Shown one piece after another: positions 16,438 through 23,402 of a stretch of 64,000 nucleotides of DNA. A program made the translations under genes and the position numbers. The stretch covers positions 1 through 64,000 of the forward strand of contig NZ_MRUL01000015.1 in NCBI RefSeq assembly GCF_002006995.1, read 5' to 3'. The DNA comes from Izhakiella australiensis (GTDB lineage Bacteria > Pseudomonadota > Gammaproteobacteria > Enterobacterales > Enterobacteriaceae). The notes under the pieces were generated by a model. It was not told the DNA's origin. It ran no database searches and saw nothing but the letters and a program-made list of their open reading frames with translations. The number at the start of each line of letters is the position of its first letter. Positions within the stretch are counted from its first letter, which is position 1.

Positions 16438-17034
16438 TCACCAGACGCGAAACACCTGACCGGTTTCAATACCTTCAATGCTGCGACGATAGGCCAGCGC
16501 CACCCGGGCTGCCGTCGCGCTCTCGAACCCTGGGAAAAAGGGACCGTAGCTCTCAAGCGCTTCAGTCAGCACCGTGGGGCTGACGGCATTAATACGTAAA
16601 CCCGCCAGCTCAAACGCCGCTGACTGGACGAAGCCCTCCAGCGCGCGATTGACCGCCATGGCGCTGACGCCGCCGCGAATGGCGTGCTGCGCCAGGATGC
16701 CGCTGGTGAGGGTAAAGGAGCCGCCGGGATTAAGGTAATCTTTGCCAATCATTACCAGCCGCACCTGGCCCATCAGTTTATCTTGCAGGCCAATGGCAAA
16801 CTCGTCAGTTTTCATCTCGCCCAGCGGCGCGAAGTGGACGCTGCCGGTGGCGGCAACGATGGCATCAACGTTACCGCTGCGACTAAACAGCTGCTGAATG
16901 CTGTCGTCATTGGTCAGGTCAACTTGCAGGTCTCCGCTCTGGCGGCCAACGCGTATTACCTCATGATTGGGGCGCAGATTTTCCACAATGCCTTTACCCA
17001 CGGTACCGCTGGCGCCGATCACTAAAATTTTCAT
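16438..17034 (-). CDS. Short-chain dehydrogenase-like protein lacking the usual SDR catalytic residues
   Basis: The 198-residue Rossmann protein begins MKILVIGASGTVGKGIV, a canonical glycine-rich NAD(P)-binding motif. The substrate-side helix reads SAMAVNRALEGF where classical SDRs have YxxxK (YSASKAALEGF). The catalytic Tyr and Lys are therefore replaced by Ala/Ser and Asn by my alignment. This matches the Lin1944-like SDR subgroup, which is known to keep the cofactor site but lose the standard active site. It is transcribed divergently from the LysR gene at 17134 with a 99-bp intergenic region, the classic arrangement of a LysR regulator and its target. The reaction and substrate are unknown. 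The stop codon abuts the repeat array. Confidence 0.85.
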   Translation of the reverse strand: MKILVIGASGTVGKGIVENLRPNHEVIRVGRQSGDLQVDLTNDDSIQQLFSRSGNVDAIVAATGSVHFAPLGEMKTDEFAIGLQDKLMGQVRLVMIGKDYLNPGGSFTLTSGILAQHAIRGGVSAMAVNRALEGFVQSAAFELAGLRINAVSPTVLTEALESYGPFFPGFESATAARVALAYRRSIEGIETGQVFRVW

Positions 17035-17113
17035 TATGAGCTCCTTCAGTTATCGATATTGCATAATTACGGAATATAATTGGGCGATAAAGGGGCAATA
17101 ATTTAAATCACTC

Positions 17114-17128
17114 CAAACTCAGAGTTTG
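17114..17128. promoter_or_regulatory. Palindrome just upstream of the LysR start codon, candidate operator
   Basis: CAAACTC-A-GAGTTTG is a perfect 7+1+7 palindrome, ending 5 bp before the LysR ATG and within the shared SDR/LysR intergenic region. It could be an autoregulatory LysR site. LysR boxes are usually T-N11-A palindromes, which this does not match exactly. Confidence 0.4.
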
Positions 17129-17133
17129 TAATT

Positions 17134-18021
17134 ATGGATAAACTGCGCAGCATTGAGGCTTTTATCGCCGCCGTGGAGTGCGGTAGTTTTAGCGAGGCCG
17201 CCCGACGGCTGGATATCAGCGCCGTTATGGTTGGCAAGCACGTACGCCAGCTGGAGGACGCGCTCGGTATGCGTTTAATTGAGCGTAACACCCGGCGGCA
17301 GCATTTGACGGCGGCGGGTCAGACTTATTATCAAAACAGCCGCGAGGCGCTGTCTCAGTTACGCTGGGCTGATAGCCAGGTGGAAAGTTTACGCCGGTTT
17401 CCCTCTGGTACGCTACGGATTAGCGCGGCGGAAAACTTGGGTAGCAGCGTTCTGGCGCCGATGCTGGCGCGCTATCAGCTTGCCTGGCCCGAGGTGCGTA
17501 TTGAGCTGGTGCTGGATGACGGTTTTGTTGATCTGCTGGAGGATGGCTTTGACTTTGCGCTACGCATCGGCACGCTGGCGTCTGATCTGCCGCTGGTAGC
17601 GCTGGCGCTGGGAGGCTATCAGATGGTGGTTTGCGCCTCGTCTGACTATCTGGCGCGCGCCGGTATGCCCGAATCGCCCCAGGCGCTGAGCGAGCATCGC
17701 TGTCTTGGGAATATGCACTGGAATAAGCGCAACGGTTGGCAGCTGGGGGAAACCTTCTGGCCGTTGCAGAGTACCTTTAGCTGTAATGATGGTCAAAGCC
17801 TGCGTCAGGCGGCGCTGGCCGGAGCGGGTCTGTTGCTACAGCCGCGCGTGCTGGTTGCCGAGGACCTGGCCGCCGGTCGCCTGCTGCCGGTGCTTACCGA
17901 CTGGTTGCCAGATGCCCGCCCGGTGCATTTGCTGTTTCATCCCGGGCGTCAGACATCGGCAACGCACGCCAGCATCATTGACTGGCTGCGGCGCGAGATG
18001 CCGCTCGTGCTGGCGCGCTGA
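17134..18021 (+). CDS. LysR-family transcriptional regulator
   Basis: The 295-residue product has an N-terminal winged helix-turn-helix of LysR type (MDKLRSIEAFIAAVECGSFSEAARRLDISAVMVGKHVRQLEDALG, about residues 1-60). A two-lobed periplasmic-binding-protein-like effector domain follows, starting at GTLRISAAENLGSS. The DFALRIGTL and LVALALGGYQMVVCAS segments are typical of the CrgA/DmlR-like subgroup. It is divergent from the atypical SDR gene and probably controls it together with its own promoter. The effector is unknown. The ATG start agrees with the expected LysR N-terminus. Confidence 0.9.
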   Translation: MDKLRSIEAFIAAVECGSFSEAARRLDISAVMVGKHVRQLEDALGMRLIERNTRRQHLTAAGQTYYQNSREALSQLRWADSQVESLRRFPSGTLRISAAENLGSSVLAPMLARYQLAWPEVRIELVLDDGFVDLLEDGFDFALRIGTLASDLPLVALALGGYQMVVCASSDYLARAGMPESPQALSEHRCLGNMHWNKRNGWQLGETFWPLQSTFSCNDGQSLRQAALAGAGLLLQPRVLVAEDLAAGRLLPVLTDWLPDARPVHLLFHPGRQTSATHASIIDWLRREMPLVLAR

Positions 18022-18082
18022 AGATTGTTTCGACGGGAAAATTACCGGAGAATAGACATTCGTATGCCATTTAGTGAACGTT

Positions 18083-18325
18083 ATGAAAACGCCTTTTGAA
18101 CTGTTTCTGATGCCGATGTCGACGCTGCTGTTGGGCATGCTTTCAGCGCTGCTGCTGCCCGCGCCGCAGTTTGGCTTGCAGCTGACGCGTCAGCTGGTTA
18201 CCTGGTTTCATCTCAACGATATTAACCAGCTTTATACGCTGGTGTTTTGCCTTTGGTTTTTGCTACTGGGCGCCGCTGAATATTTTCTCATTCGCTTTAT
18301 CTGGCGCCGTTTTCTCCGCGTCTGA
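18083..18325 (+). CDS. Small inner-membrane protein of unknown function
   Basis: An ~80-residue hydrophobic protein (MKTPFELFLMPMSTLLLGML...) with two predicted membrane helices (about residues 8-27 and 50-72) and a basic C-terminal tail (RFIWRRFLRV). A GTG nine bases upstream (18074) is an alternative start; neither has a strong Shine-Dalgarno. It lies between the LysR gene and the mgtA operon, convergent with the latter. I do not recognise a named family. The strongly membrane-like composition and clean reading frame support a real gene. Confidence 0.6.
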   Translation: MKTPFELFLMPMSTLLLGMLSALLLPAPQFGLQLTRQLVTWFHLNDINQLYTLVFCLWFLLLGAAEYFLIRFIWRRFLRV

Positions 18326-18346
18326 GGCGCCCTTGCGGGCGCCTTG

Positions 18347-18436
18347 CTATGACAGGATCATGCTCAGACCGCTGCTGAGAATAACCAATCCGATCATAAA
18401 TAAAACGATCAGCGCGTAGATATCAAAGTTTTGCAT
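18347..18436 (-). CDS. 29-residue single-pass membrane peptide encoded downstream of mgtA
   Basis: This short gene was found by eye. The ATG at 18436 follows a strong Shine-Dalgarno (AAGGGGG, spacing 5) and opens a 29-codon frame (MQNFDIYALIVLF...) ending in TAG at 18347. The product is almost wholly hydrophobic after residue 6, as expected for a single transmembrane helix with no charged residue in the core. It begins 9 bp after the mgtA stop, so it is very likely co-transcribed. Salmonella MgtR, a ~30-residue peptide encoded after mgtB, is in the same position and promotes MgtC/MgtA turnover. I see no convincing residue-level match to MgtR, so any analogy is by position and type only. Confidence 0.65.
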   Translation of the reverse strand: MQNFDIYALIVLFMIGLVILSSGLSMILS

Positions 18437-18445
18437 AGTTCCCCC

Positions 18446-21109
18446 TTAAAACCACTGGCCAAATAAACGGATATAAAGCGTTTTCGCCCCCTGGGCGACC
18501 AGGCAATAGGCTGCGAGGATAGTCACCAGCCAGGGGAAATAGCTCAGCGGCAGAGGCGTCATGCCTAACGCATGGCTGAGCGGTAAAAAGGGTATGGTGA
18601 TGCCGACTAGCATAATCAGTCCGGTCATCAGCATGACTGGCCATGCGGCGCAGCTCTGGATAAACGGAATACGGCGGGTGCGCAGCATGTGTACCACCAG
18701 CGTTTGCGATAGCAGTCCTTCAACAAACCAGCCCGACTGGAATAGCGCCTGATGATCCGGCGAGTTGGCGGCAAAGACGAACCACAGCACCAGCCAGGTT
18801 GCGATATCAAAAATGGACGAAGTCGGTCCCATAAACAGCATAAAACGGCGGATATTGCTGGCATCCCATTTACGCGGGCGACGTAAAAATGCGCGGTCCA
18901 TTTTGTCCCAGGGCAGCGTGAGCTGTGAGATGTCGTAAAGCAGGTTTTGGATCAATAGCTGAATCGCCAGCATGGGCAAAAAGGGCAGGAAAGCGCTGGC
19001 GACTAATACCGAGAACACGTTGCCGAAGTTAGAGCTGGCGGTCATATTCAGATATTTGATGATATTGCCGAAGGTTTCGCGCCCTTTGAGCACGCCTTCT
19101 TCCAGCACCATCAGGCTTTTTTCCAGCAAAATTATATCGGCAGATTCTTTGGCAATATCGGTGGCGCTATCCACTGAAATACCGATATCCGCACAGCGTA
19201 ATGCCGGCGCATCGTTAATGCCGTCGCCAAGAAATCCAACGGTATGTTGATTGTATTGCAGCGCTTGCAGTACCCGGGATTTCTGCTGCGGGGTCAGGCG
19301 GCAAAACAGATTACGCTGTTCCACTTCGCAGGCCAGCGCATGATCGCTCATATGGTCTATCGCGCTGCCGCATAGCGCTTCGCCGGGTTCCAGGCCCACA
19401 TCGCGGCAGATTTTGCTGGATACCGCAACGCTGTCGCCGGTTAGCACTTTTACGGCCACGCCGTGTTCACGCAGTGCTCTCAGGGCGCTGGCCGCGCTCT
19501 CTTTCGGCGGATCCAGAAAGGTCAGCAGGCCGGCAATCACCAGATCGCGTTCATCTTCTTTTGTCAGCGGTGCGTCGATCGGCCGATCGGTCAGATCGCG
19601 TTCGGCAATCAAAAGTACGCGGTAACCGCGCTTGCTCCATTCCTGAACCTGCTGCTGGATCATGGTAATGGTCGCCGCATCCAGCGGCAGCGCCCGGTGG
19701 CCTTCGCGAATGTGGCTGGCAACCGCAAGCATTTCCTCTACCGCGCCTTTGCAAATCAGACGCTGATTTTGCTGCTGGTCGGCGACGACGATCGACAGGC
19801 GGCGGCGCTCAAAGTCGAAGGGCAGCTCATCTACTTTGCGGTAGTGACGCATGGCCGATATTTCCGCTTTGCCTTCGCTGAAGCGCAGGATGGCTCGGTC
19901 GATCAGATTCCTGACGCCGCTCTGGTGATGACTATTGAGCCACGCCAGCTGCAAGACGGAGTCATCAGCTTTGCCGGCGATATTCAGATGATGGGCAAGA
20001 ATGATGTTGTCCTGCGTCAGGGTGCCCGTTTTATCCGTGCAGAGGACGTCCATTGCGCCAAAGTTCTGGATAGCGTTTAAATGCTTTACCACCACTTTAC
20101 GGCGAGCCATGGCGATGGCGCCTTTTGCCAGATTCGCGCTGACGATCATCGGCAGCATTTCCGGCGTCAGGCCGACGGCGACCGCCAGGGCGAACATCAG
20201 CGTTTCCCCCCAGTCGCTGCGAGTAAAGCCATTGATAAATAATACAACAGGCACCATCACCAGCATAAAGCGGATGAGCAGCTTGCTGACGCTGTTGACG
20301 CCGCGATCGAAGGCGGTCTGCGGCCGATCGCCCAGTAGCGAGCTGGCAAGATTGCCATACCAGGTATCGGCGCCGGTGGCGACCACCAGACCGGTGGCGG
20401 TACCGCTGGCAACGCTGGTGCCCATCAGGCAAAAGCCGGACAGCTCAGGCAGAGTGTGTTCATCACAGGGATTCGGCAACGCACCGGGTGTGGCGAACTT
20501 CTCCACAGGCAGCGCCTCGCCGCTCAGCGTCGTCTGACTGACAAACAGGTCGCGGCTTTCCAGCAGGCGAACATCGCCCGGCACCATATCACCGGCGGAA
20601 AGCCAGACGATATCCCCGGGAACAACCTCCTCCAGCGGGATGATCATTTTTGCTGACTCGCCGTCCGGGGTGCCGCGACGCACCACCGTGGTGGTGGTAC
20701 GAACCAGCGATTTCAGCGCGGCTGCCGCTTTATTGGTGCGGTATTCCTGGATGAAACGCAGCAGCGCGCTCAGGATAACCATGGTCATCATGATAATGAC
20801 GCCGCTCAGGCTGGTGGCTTCTCCTTTGATGTAAGGCAGCCAGAAATCGATCACAAAGCTGATGGTTGCCAGTAAGGTCAGCAGGGCAATAAACGGATTT
20901 TTGAAGGCGTTGGTCAGCTGAATCAGGGCATGAGGCGCTTTCTCGCTGGCAACATGATTGGGGCCGTATTCATCCAGCCGATTTAGCGCTTCGTCACGCG
21001 TGAGTCCCTTATGACAGCAGCGTAGTTGATTAAAAGAGCCTGTTTGCGTTTGTTGGGCCTGCAGGCTGACGGCAAACAGCTGTGCGAAAGTTTTATTTGG
21101 GTTTTTCAT
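18446..21109 (-). CDS. mgtA: Mg2+-importing P-type ATPase (MgtA/MgtB family)
   Basis: A P3B-type ATPase that brings Mg2+ into the cytoplasm at low external magnesium. The ~887-residue product shows the phosphorylation motif TDKTGTLTQD, the hinge motif GDGINDAPALR, the actuator motif (LSGEALPVEK where many have TGES), the membrane motif GLTPEMLPMIV and the C-terminal membrane bundle (SSNFGNVFSVLVASAFLPFLPMLAIQLLIQNLLYD). These segments match E. coli MgtA/Salmonella MgtB nearly word for word. I chose ATG 21109 because GGGCGA sits just upstream; ATG 21121 and GTG 21124 are in-frame alternatives. The ~415-base leader, with a candidate leader peptide and alternative stems, suggests Mg2+-dependent attenuation. 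A 29-codon membrane peptide follows in the operon. Confidence 0.93.
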   Translation of the reverse strand: MKNPNKTFAQLFAVSLQAQQTQTGSFNQLRCCHKGLTRDEALNRLDEYGPNHVASEKAPHALIQLTNAFKNPFIALLTLLATISFVIDFWLPYIKGEATSLSGVIIMMTMVILSALLRFIQEYRTNKAAAALKSLVRTTTTVVRRGTPDGESAKMIIPLEEVVPGDIVWLSAGDMVPGDVRLLESRDLFVSQTTLSGEALPVEKFATPGALPNPCDEHTLPELSGFCLMGTSVASGTATGLVVATGADTWYGNLASSLLGDRPQTAFDRGVNSVSKLLIRFMLVMVPVVLFINGFTRSDWGETLMFALAVAVGLTPEMLPMIVSANLAKGAIAMARRKVVVKHLNAIQNFGAMDVLCTDKTGTLTQDNIILAHHLNIAGKADDSVLQLAWLNSHHQSGVRNLIDRAILRFSEGKAEISAMRHYRKVDELPFDFERRRLSIVVADQQQNQRLICKGAVEEMLAVASHIREGHRALPLDAATITMIQQQVQEWSKRGYRVLLIAERDLTDRPIDAPLTKEDERDLVIAGLLTFLDPPKESAASALRALREHGVAVKVLTGDSVAVSSKICRDVGLEPGEALCGSAIDHMSDHALACEVEQRNLFCRLTPQQKSRVLQALQYNQHTVGFLGDGINDAPALRCADIGISVDSATDIAKESADIILLEKSLMVLEEGVLKGRETFGNIIKYLNMTASSNFGNVFSVLVASAFLPFLPMLAIQLLIQNLLYDISQLTLPWDKMDRAFLRRPRKWDASNIRRFMLFMGPTSSIFDIATWLVLWFVFAANSPDHQALFQSGWFVEGLLSQTLVVHMLRTRRIPFIQSCAAWPVMLMTGLIMLVGITIPFLPLSHALGMTPLPLSYFPWLVTILAAYCLVAQGAKTLYIRLFGQWF

Positions 21110-21234
21110 GTTGTCGCCCATCACATAATTACGATCAATTCATCAGGCTTGTGCCCCTGACAAAGCTGAGATGGGGAAGGTAGTCGAGGTTTAATTCAGG
21201 AAATCAGAAAATTAACTATTCCCCGTAGCGCGGC

Positions 21235-21276
21235 TCATGCCACCCTCACCCGGCTGCTGGTTGGAGGTTCTTTCAT
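21235..21276 (-). CDS. Candidate Mg2+-responsive leader peptide ORF upstream of mgtA
   Basis: A 13-codon frame (MKEPPTSSRVRVA) with a good Shine-Dalgarno (GCGGAG, spacing 5) ends ~125 bases before the mgtA start. An acidic residue followed by prolines near the start (K-E-P-P) recalls E. coli/Salmonella MgtL (M-E-P-D-P...). Translation of MgtL is aborted or slowed by low Mg2+ or low proline, controlling Rho-dependent termination. After its stop, GGGGAA (21219-21224) can pair with TTCCCC (21173-21178), while those same C residues can pair with GGGG (21154-21157). This gives mutually exclusive stems of attenuator type. The function is inferred. Confidence 0.5.
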   Translation of the reverse strand: MKEPPTSSRVRVA

Positions 21277-21522
21277 TGTTGCTCCGCAGGGCTATGGCAA
21301 AGGCAGGGGTAAGCGCTGACGCGCCGTTAAACCGGCGAATGCGCATGACCCGGCCATTGCCGGTTAGTTTTTCGGGAATGAGTCGCTCAAAGGAAGAGAG
21401 AATGCATTGCCCGCCGTATTGTTGACGGCAGGCGAACAAAAGAGGTATCAGCCTGCCTTTTATAAGACGCAACCGTCAGGTTTACTGTCCAAAAAGGTGT
21501 CTCCACTGGAAAATTCGCCGAA

Positions 21523-21551
21523 ACTATAGACCTGTTTATACAGCTTGTAAA
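21523..21551 (-). promoter_or_regulatory. Predicted promoter of mgtA
   Basis: On the minus strand TTTACA (21551-21546) and TATAGT (21528-21523) are separated by exactly 17 bases, a good sigma-70 promoter. Transcription from here would give a leader of about 400 nt before mgtA, containing the MKEPP leader ORF. Confidence 0.55.
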
Positions 21552-21564
21552 TCACTGCCTCTTT

Positions 21565-21581
21565 TGTTTACTAACGGTTAG
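21565..21581 (+). promoter_or_regulatory. PhoP-box-like direct repeat upstream of mgtA
   Basis: TGTTTA-CTAAC-GGTTAG resembles the PhoP direct repeat (T/G)GTTTA-N5-(T/G)GTTTA, with two mismatches in the second half. It lies 14 bp upstream of the predicted mgtA -35 but is oriented on the opposite strand. It is plausible because mgtA is a core PhoP target; orientation and mismatches lower confidence. Confidence 0.35.
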
Positions 21582-21993
21582 TTATTAATTAAAGTTCATA
21601 TTTTTCAGTTGGTTGCCATCTGTTTTTTGCTCCTGACCGGTTAAAAATGCTTAAACTAAGCCTCAACAAGTGGCAGAAACTGGCAAACAGCCCCCGGTTA
21701 TTTCATCAGCACGGCTTAACGCGGCAGGCAAAACAGATTTAAATCGCGCCCGATGGTTATAAATTAAGCTAAATAACCGCGTTGTCTTTTACTGCTGACT
21801 TTTTTTAAGAAAAATTTAGTTATTAACACTGAAAAAGGCACCTTTCTCCCTGCCATCCGCCAGTCAGCATGGTGAACAGAATATTATCCTCTTTTCCCCG
21901 GTGGGAAGCCGTCTCCGCTGGGCTTTTTGCCATTGAATGCCCGCGATCGGATGCGTAAGATTCTGTGACTCGATTTACAAATAAGAAACAAAT
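21582..21993. other. AT-rich intergenic region between mgtA leader and yhjE
   Basis: About 410 bp without a supportable gene. It should hold the yhjE promoter. A stretch of A/T-rich DNA (21760-21830) is followed by a more GC-rich segment just before yhjE. I see no tRNA, strong hairpin-plus-T terminator, or clear -35/-10 pair for yhjE. Confidence 0.5.
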
Positions 21994-23319
21994 ATGCAAG
22001 CCTCCATCGCAGAAACACTCAATGCTGACAATGAGCAGCCAACAAATTCCCGCAGCAAGGTGGTGATTGCCTCGCTGGTCGGTACGGCTATCGAATTCTT
22101 TGATTTCTATATCTATGCCACGGCGGCGGTGATCGTTTTTCCCCATATCTTTTTCCCGCAGGGTGATGCCGCCGTTGCCACGCTGCAATCACTGGCGACT
22201 TTCGCCATCGCCTTTGTTGCCCGGCCGATCGGCTCGGCGCTGTTTGGCCACTTTGGCGACCGTGCCGGACGCAAGGTTACGCTGGTGGCATCGCTGCTGA
22301 CCATGGGACTTTCTACCGTATTGATTGGCCTGCTGCCTGGCTATGACACCATCGGCGTGTTTGCACCGTTACTGCTGGCGCTGGCGCGTTTTGGCCAGGG
22401 ACTGGGGCTTGGCGGGGAGTGGGGCGGCGCCGCGCTGCTGGCGACTGAAAACGCCCCGGCGAAAAAGCGCGCGCTGTATGGTTCATTTCCACAGCTGGGC
22501 GCGCCGATTGGCTTCTTCTTTGCTAACGGAACCTTCCTGCTGCTTTCCTGGCTGCTGAGCGATCAGCAATTTATGTCCTGGGGCTGGCGCGTGCCTTTTA
22601 TTCTCTCTGCAGTGCTGGTGATCATTGGACTCTATGTGCGCGTTTCGCTGCATGAATCGCCGGTATTTGCCAAAGTGAAAAAAGAGAATAAACAGGAGCG
22701 CGTGCCGATTGGTACCCTGCTGACAAAGCATCTTAAAGCGACCATCCTTGGTACGTTTATCATGCTGGCTACCTATACGCTGTTTTACATCATGACCGTT
22801 TATTCAATGAGCTACGGTACGGCGCCGGCGCCCGGAGGCTTAGGTTTCCCGCGCAATACCTTTCTGTGGATGCTGATGGTGGCGGTGATTGGTTTTGGCG
22901 TGATGGTGCCGGTGGCGGGTTTGCTGGCCGATCGCTTTGGCCGCCGCCGCACGATGACTATTATCACGTTGCTGATCATCGCCTTCGCTTTCCTGTTTCC
23001 CACGATGCTGGGTTCGGGCAATGAGCTGCTGGTGATGGCATTTCTGCTGCTGGGACTGAGCATCATGGGACTGACGTTCGGACCGATGGGGGCGCTGCTG
23101 CCTGAGCTATTCCCGACGTCAGTGCGCTACACCGGCGCGTCATTCTCCTACAACCTGTCATCAATTCTTGGCGCCTCGGTGGCGCCCTATATTGCCGCCT
23201 GGTTGACCCATACTTATGGCTTGTACGCCGTGGGGCTGTATCTGGCAGCCATGGCGCTGCTTACGCTGATCGCCGTGCTGTCCTGTAAAGAAACTCAACA
23301 CGAATCGCTTTACGATTAA
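21994..23319 (+). CDS. yhjE: MFS metabolite:proton symporter-family transporter YhjE
   Basis: A 441-residue, 12-TM inner-membrane transporter of the major facilitator superfamily (MHS/ShiA-KgtP-like subgroup). It carries the MFS signature loop GHFGDRAGRKVTLVASLL between TM2 and TM3 and its second-half counterpart ADRFGRRRTM. Sequence and length match E. coli YhjE closely (TAIEFFDFYIYATAAVIVFPHIFFPQGD; GLGLGGEWGGAALLATENAP). The substrate is not established. The gene starts the same yhjE-yhjG-pdeH-kdgK block as in E. coli and is followed by a strong intrinsic terminator. Confidence 0.93.
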   Translation: MQASIAETLNADNEQPTNSRSKVVIASLVGTAIEFFDFYIYATAAVIVFPHIFFPQGDAAVATLQSLATFAIAFVARPIGSALFGHFGDRAGRKVTLVASLLTMGLSTVLIGLLPGYDTIGVFAPLLLALARFGQGLGLGGEWGGAALLATENAPAKKRALYGSFPQLGAPIGFFFANGTFLLLSWLLSDQQFMSWGWRVPFILSAVLVIIGLYVRVSLHESPVFAKVKKENKQERVPIGTLLTKHLKATILGTFIMLATYTLFYIMTVYSMSYGTAPAPGGLGFPRNTFLWMLMVAVIGFGVMVPVAGLLADRFGRRRTMTIITLLIIAFAFLFPTMLGSGNELLVMAFLLLGLSIMGLTFGPMGALLPELFPTSVRYTGASFSYNLSSILGASVAPYIAAWLTHTYGLYAVGLYLAAMALLTLIAVLSCKETQHESLYD

Positions 23320-23337
23320 CCGCGTTACGCGCAAATA

Positions 23338-23373
23338 AAAACCCGTAACCGGTGATTCGGTTACGGGTTTTTT
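23338..23373 (+). terminator. Intrinsic terminator after yhjE
   Basis: AAACCCGTAACCG and CGGTTACGGGTTT pair perfectly around a GTGATT loop, followed by TTTTTT. The A-run on the other side makes it potentially bidirectional, also ending transcripts of the convergent yhjG. Confidence 0.93.
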
Positions 23374-23402
23374 GTTGCCTGCAAGCCAGCTAACCGCAGC
23401 GG

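Noticed and set aside
21212-21472. 86-codon minus-strand frame upstream of mgtA
   Set aside because: No Shine-Dalgarno or domain similarity. It lies inside the predicted mgtA leader, and the short MKEPP ORF with a good ribosome site overlaps it in another frame.
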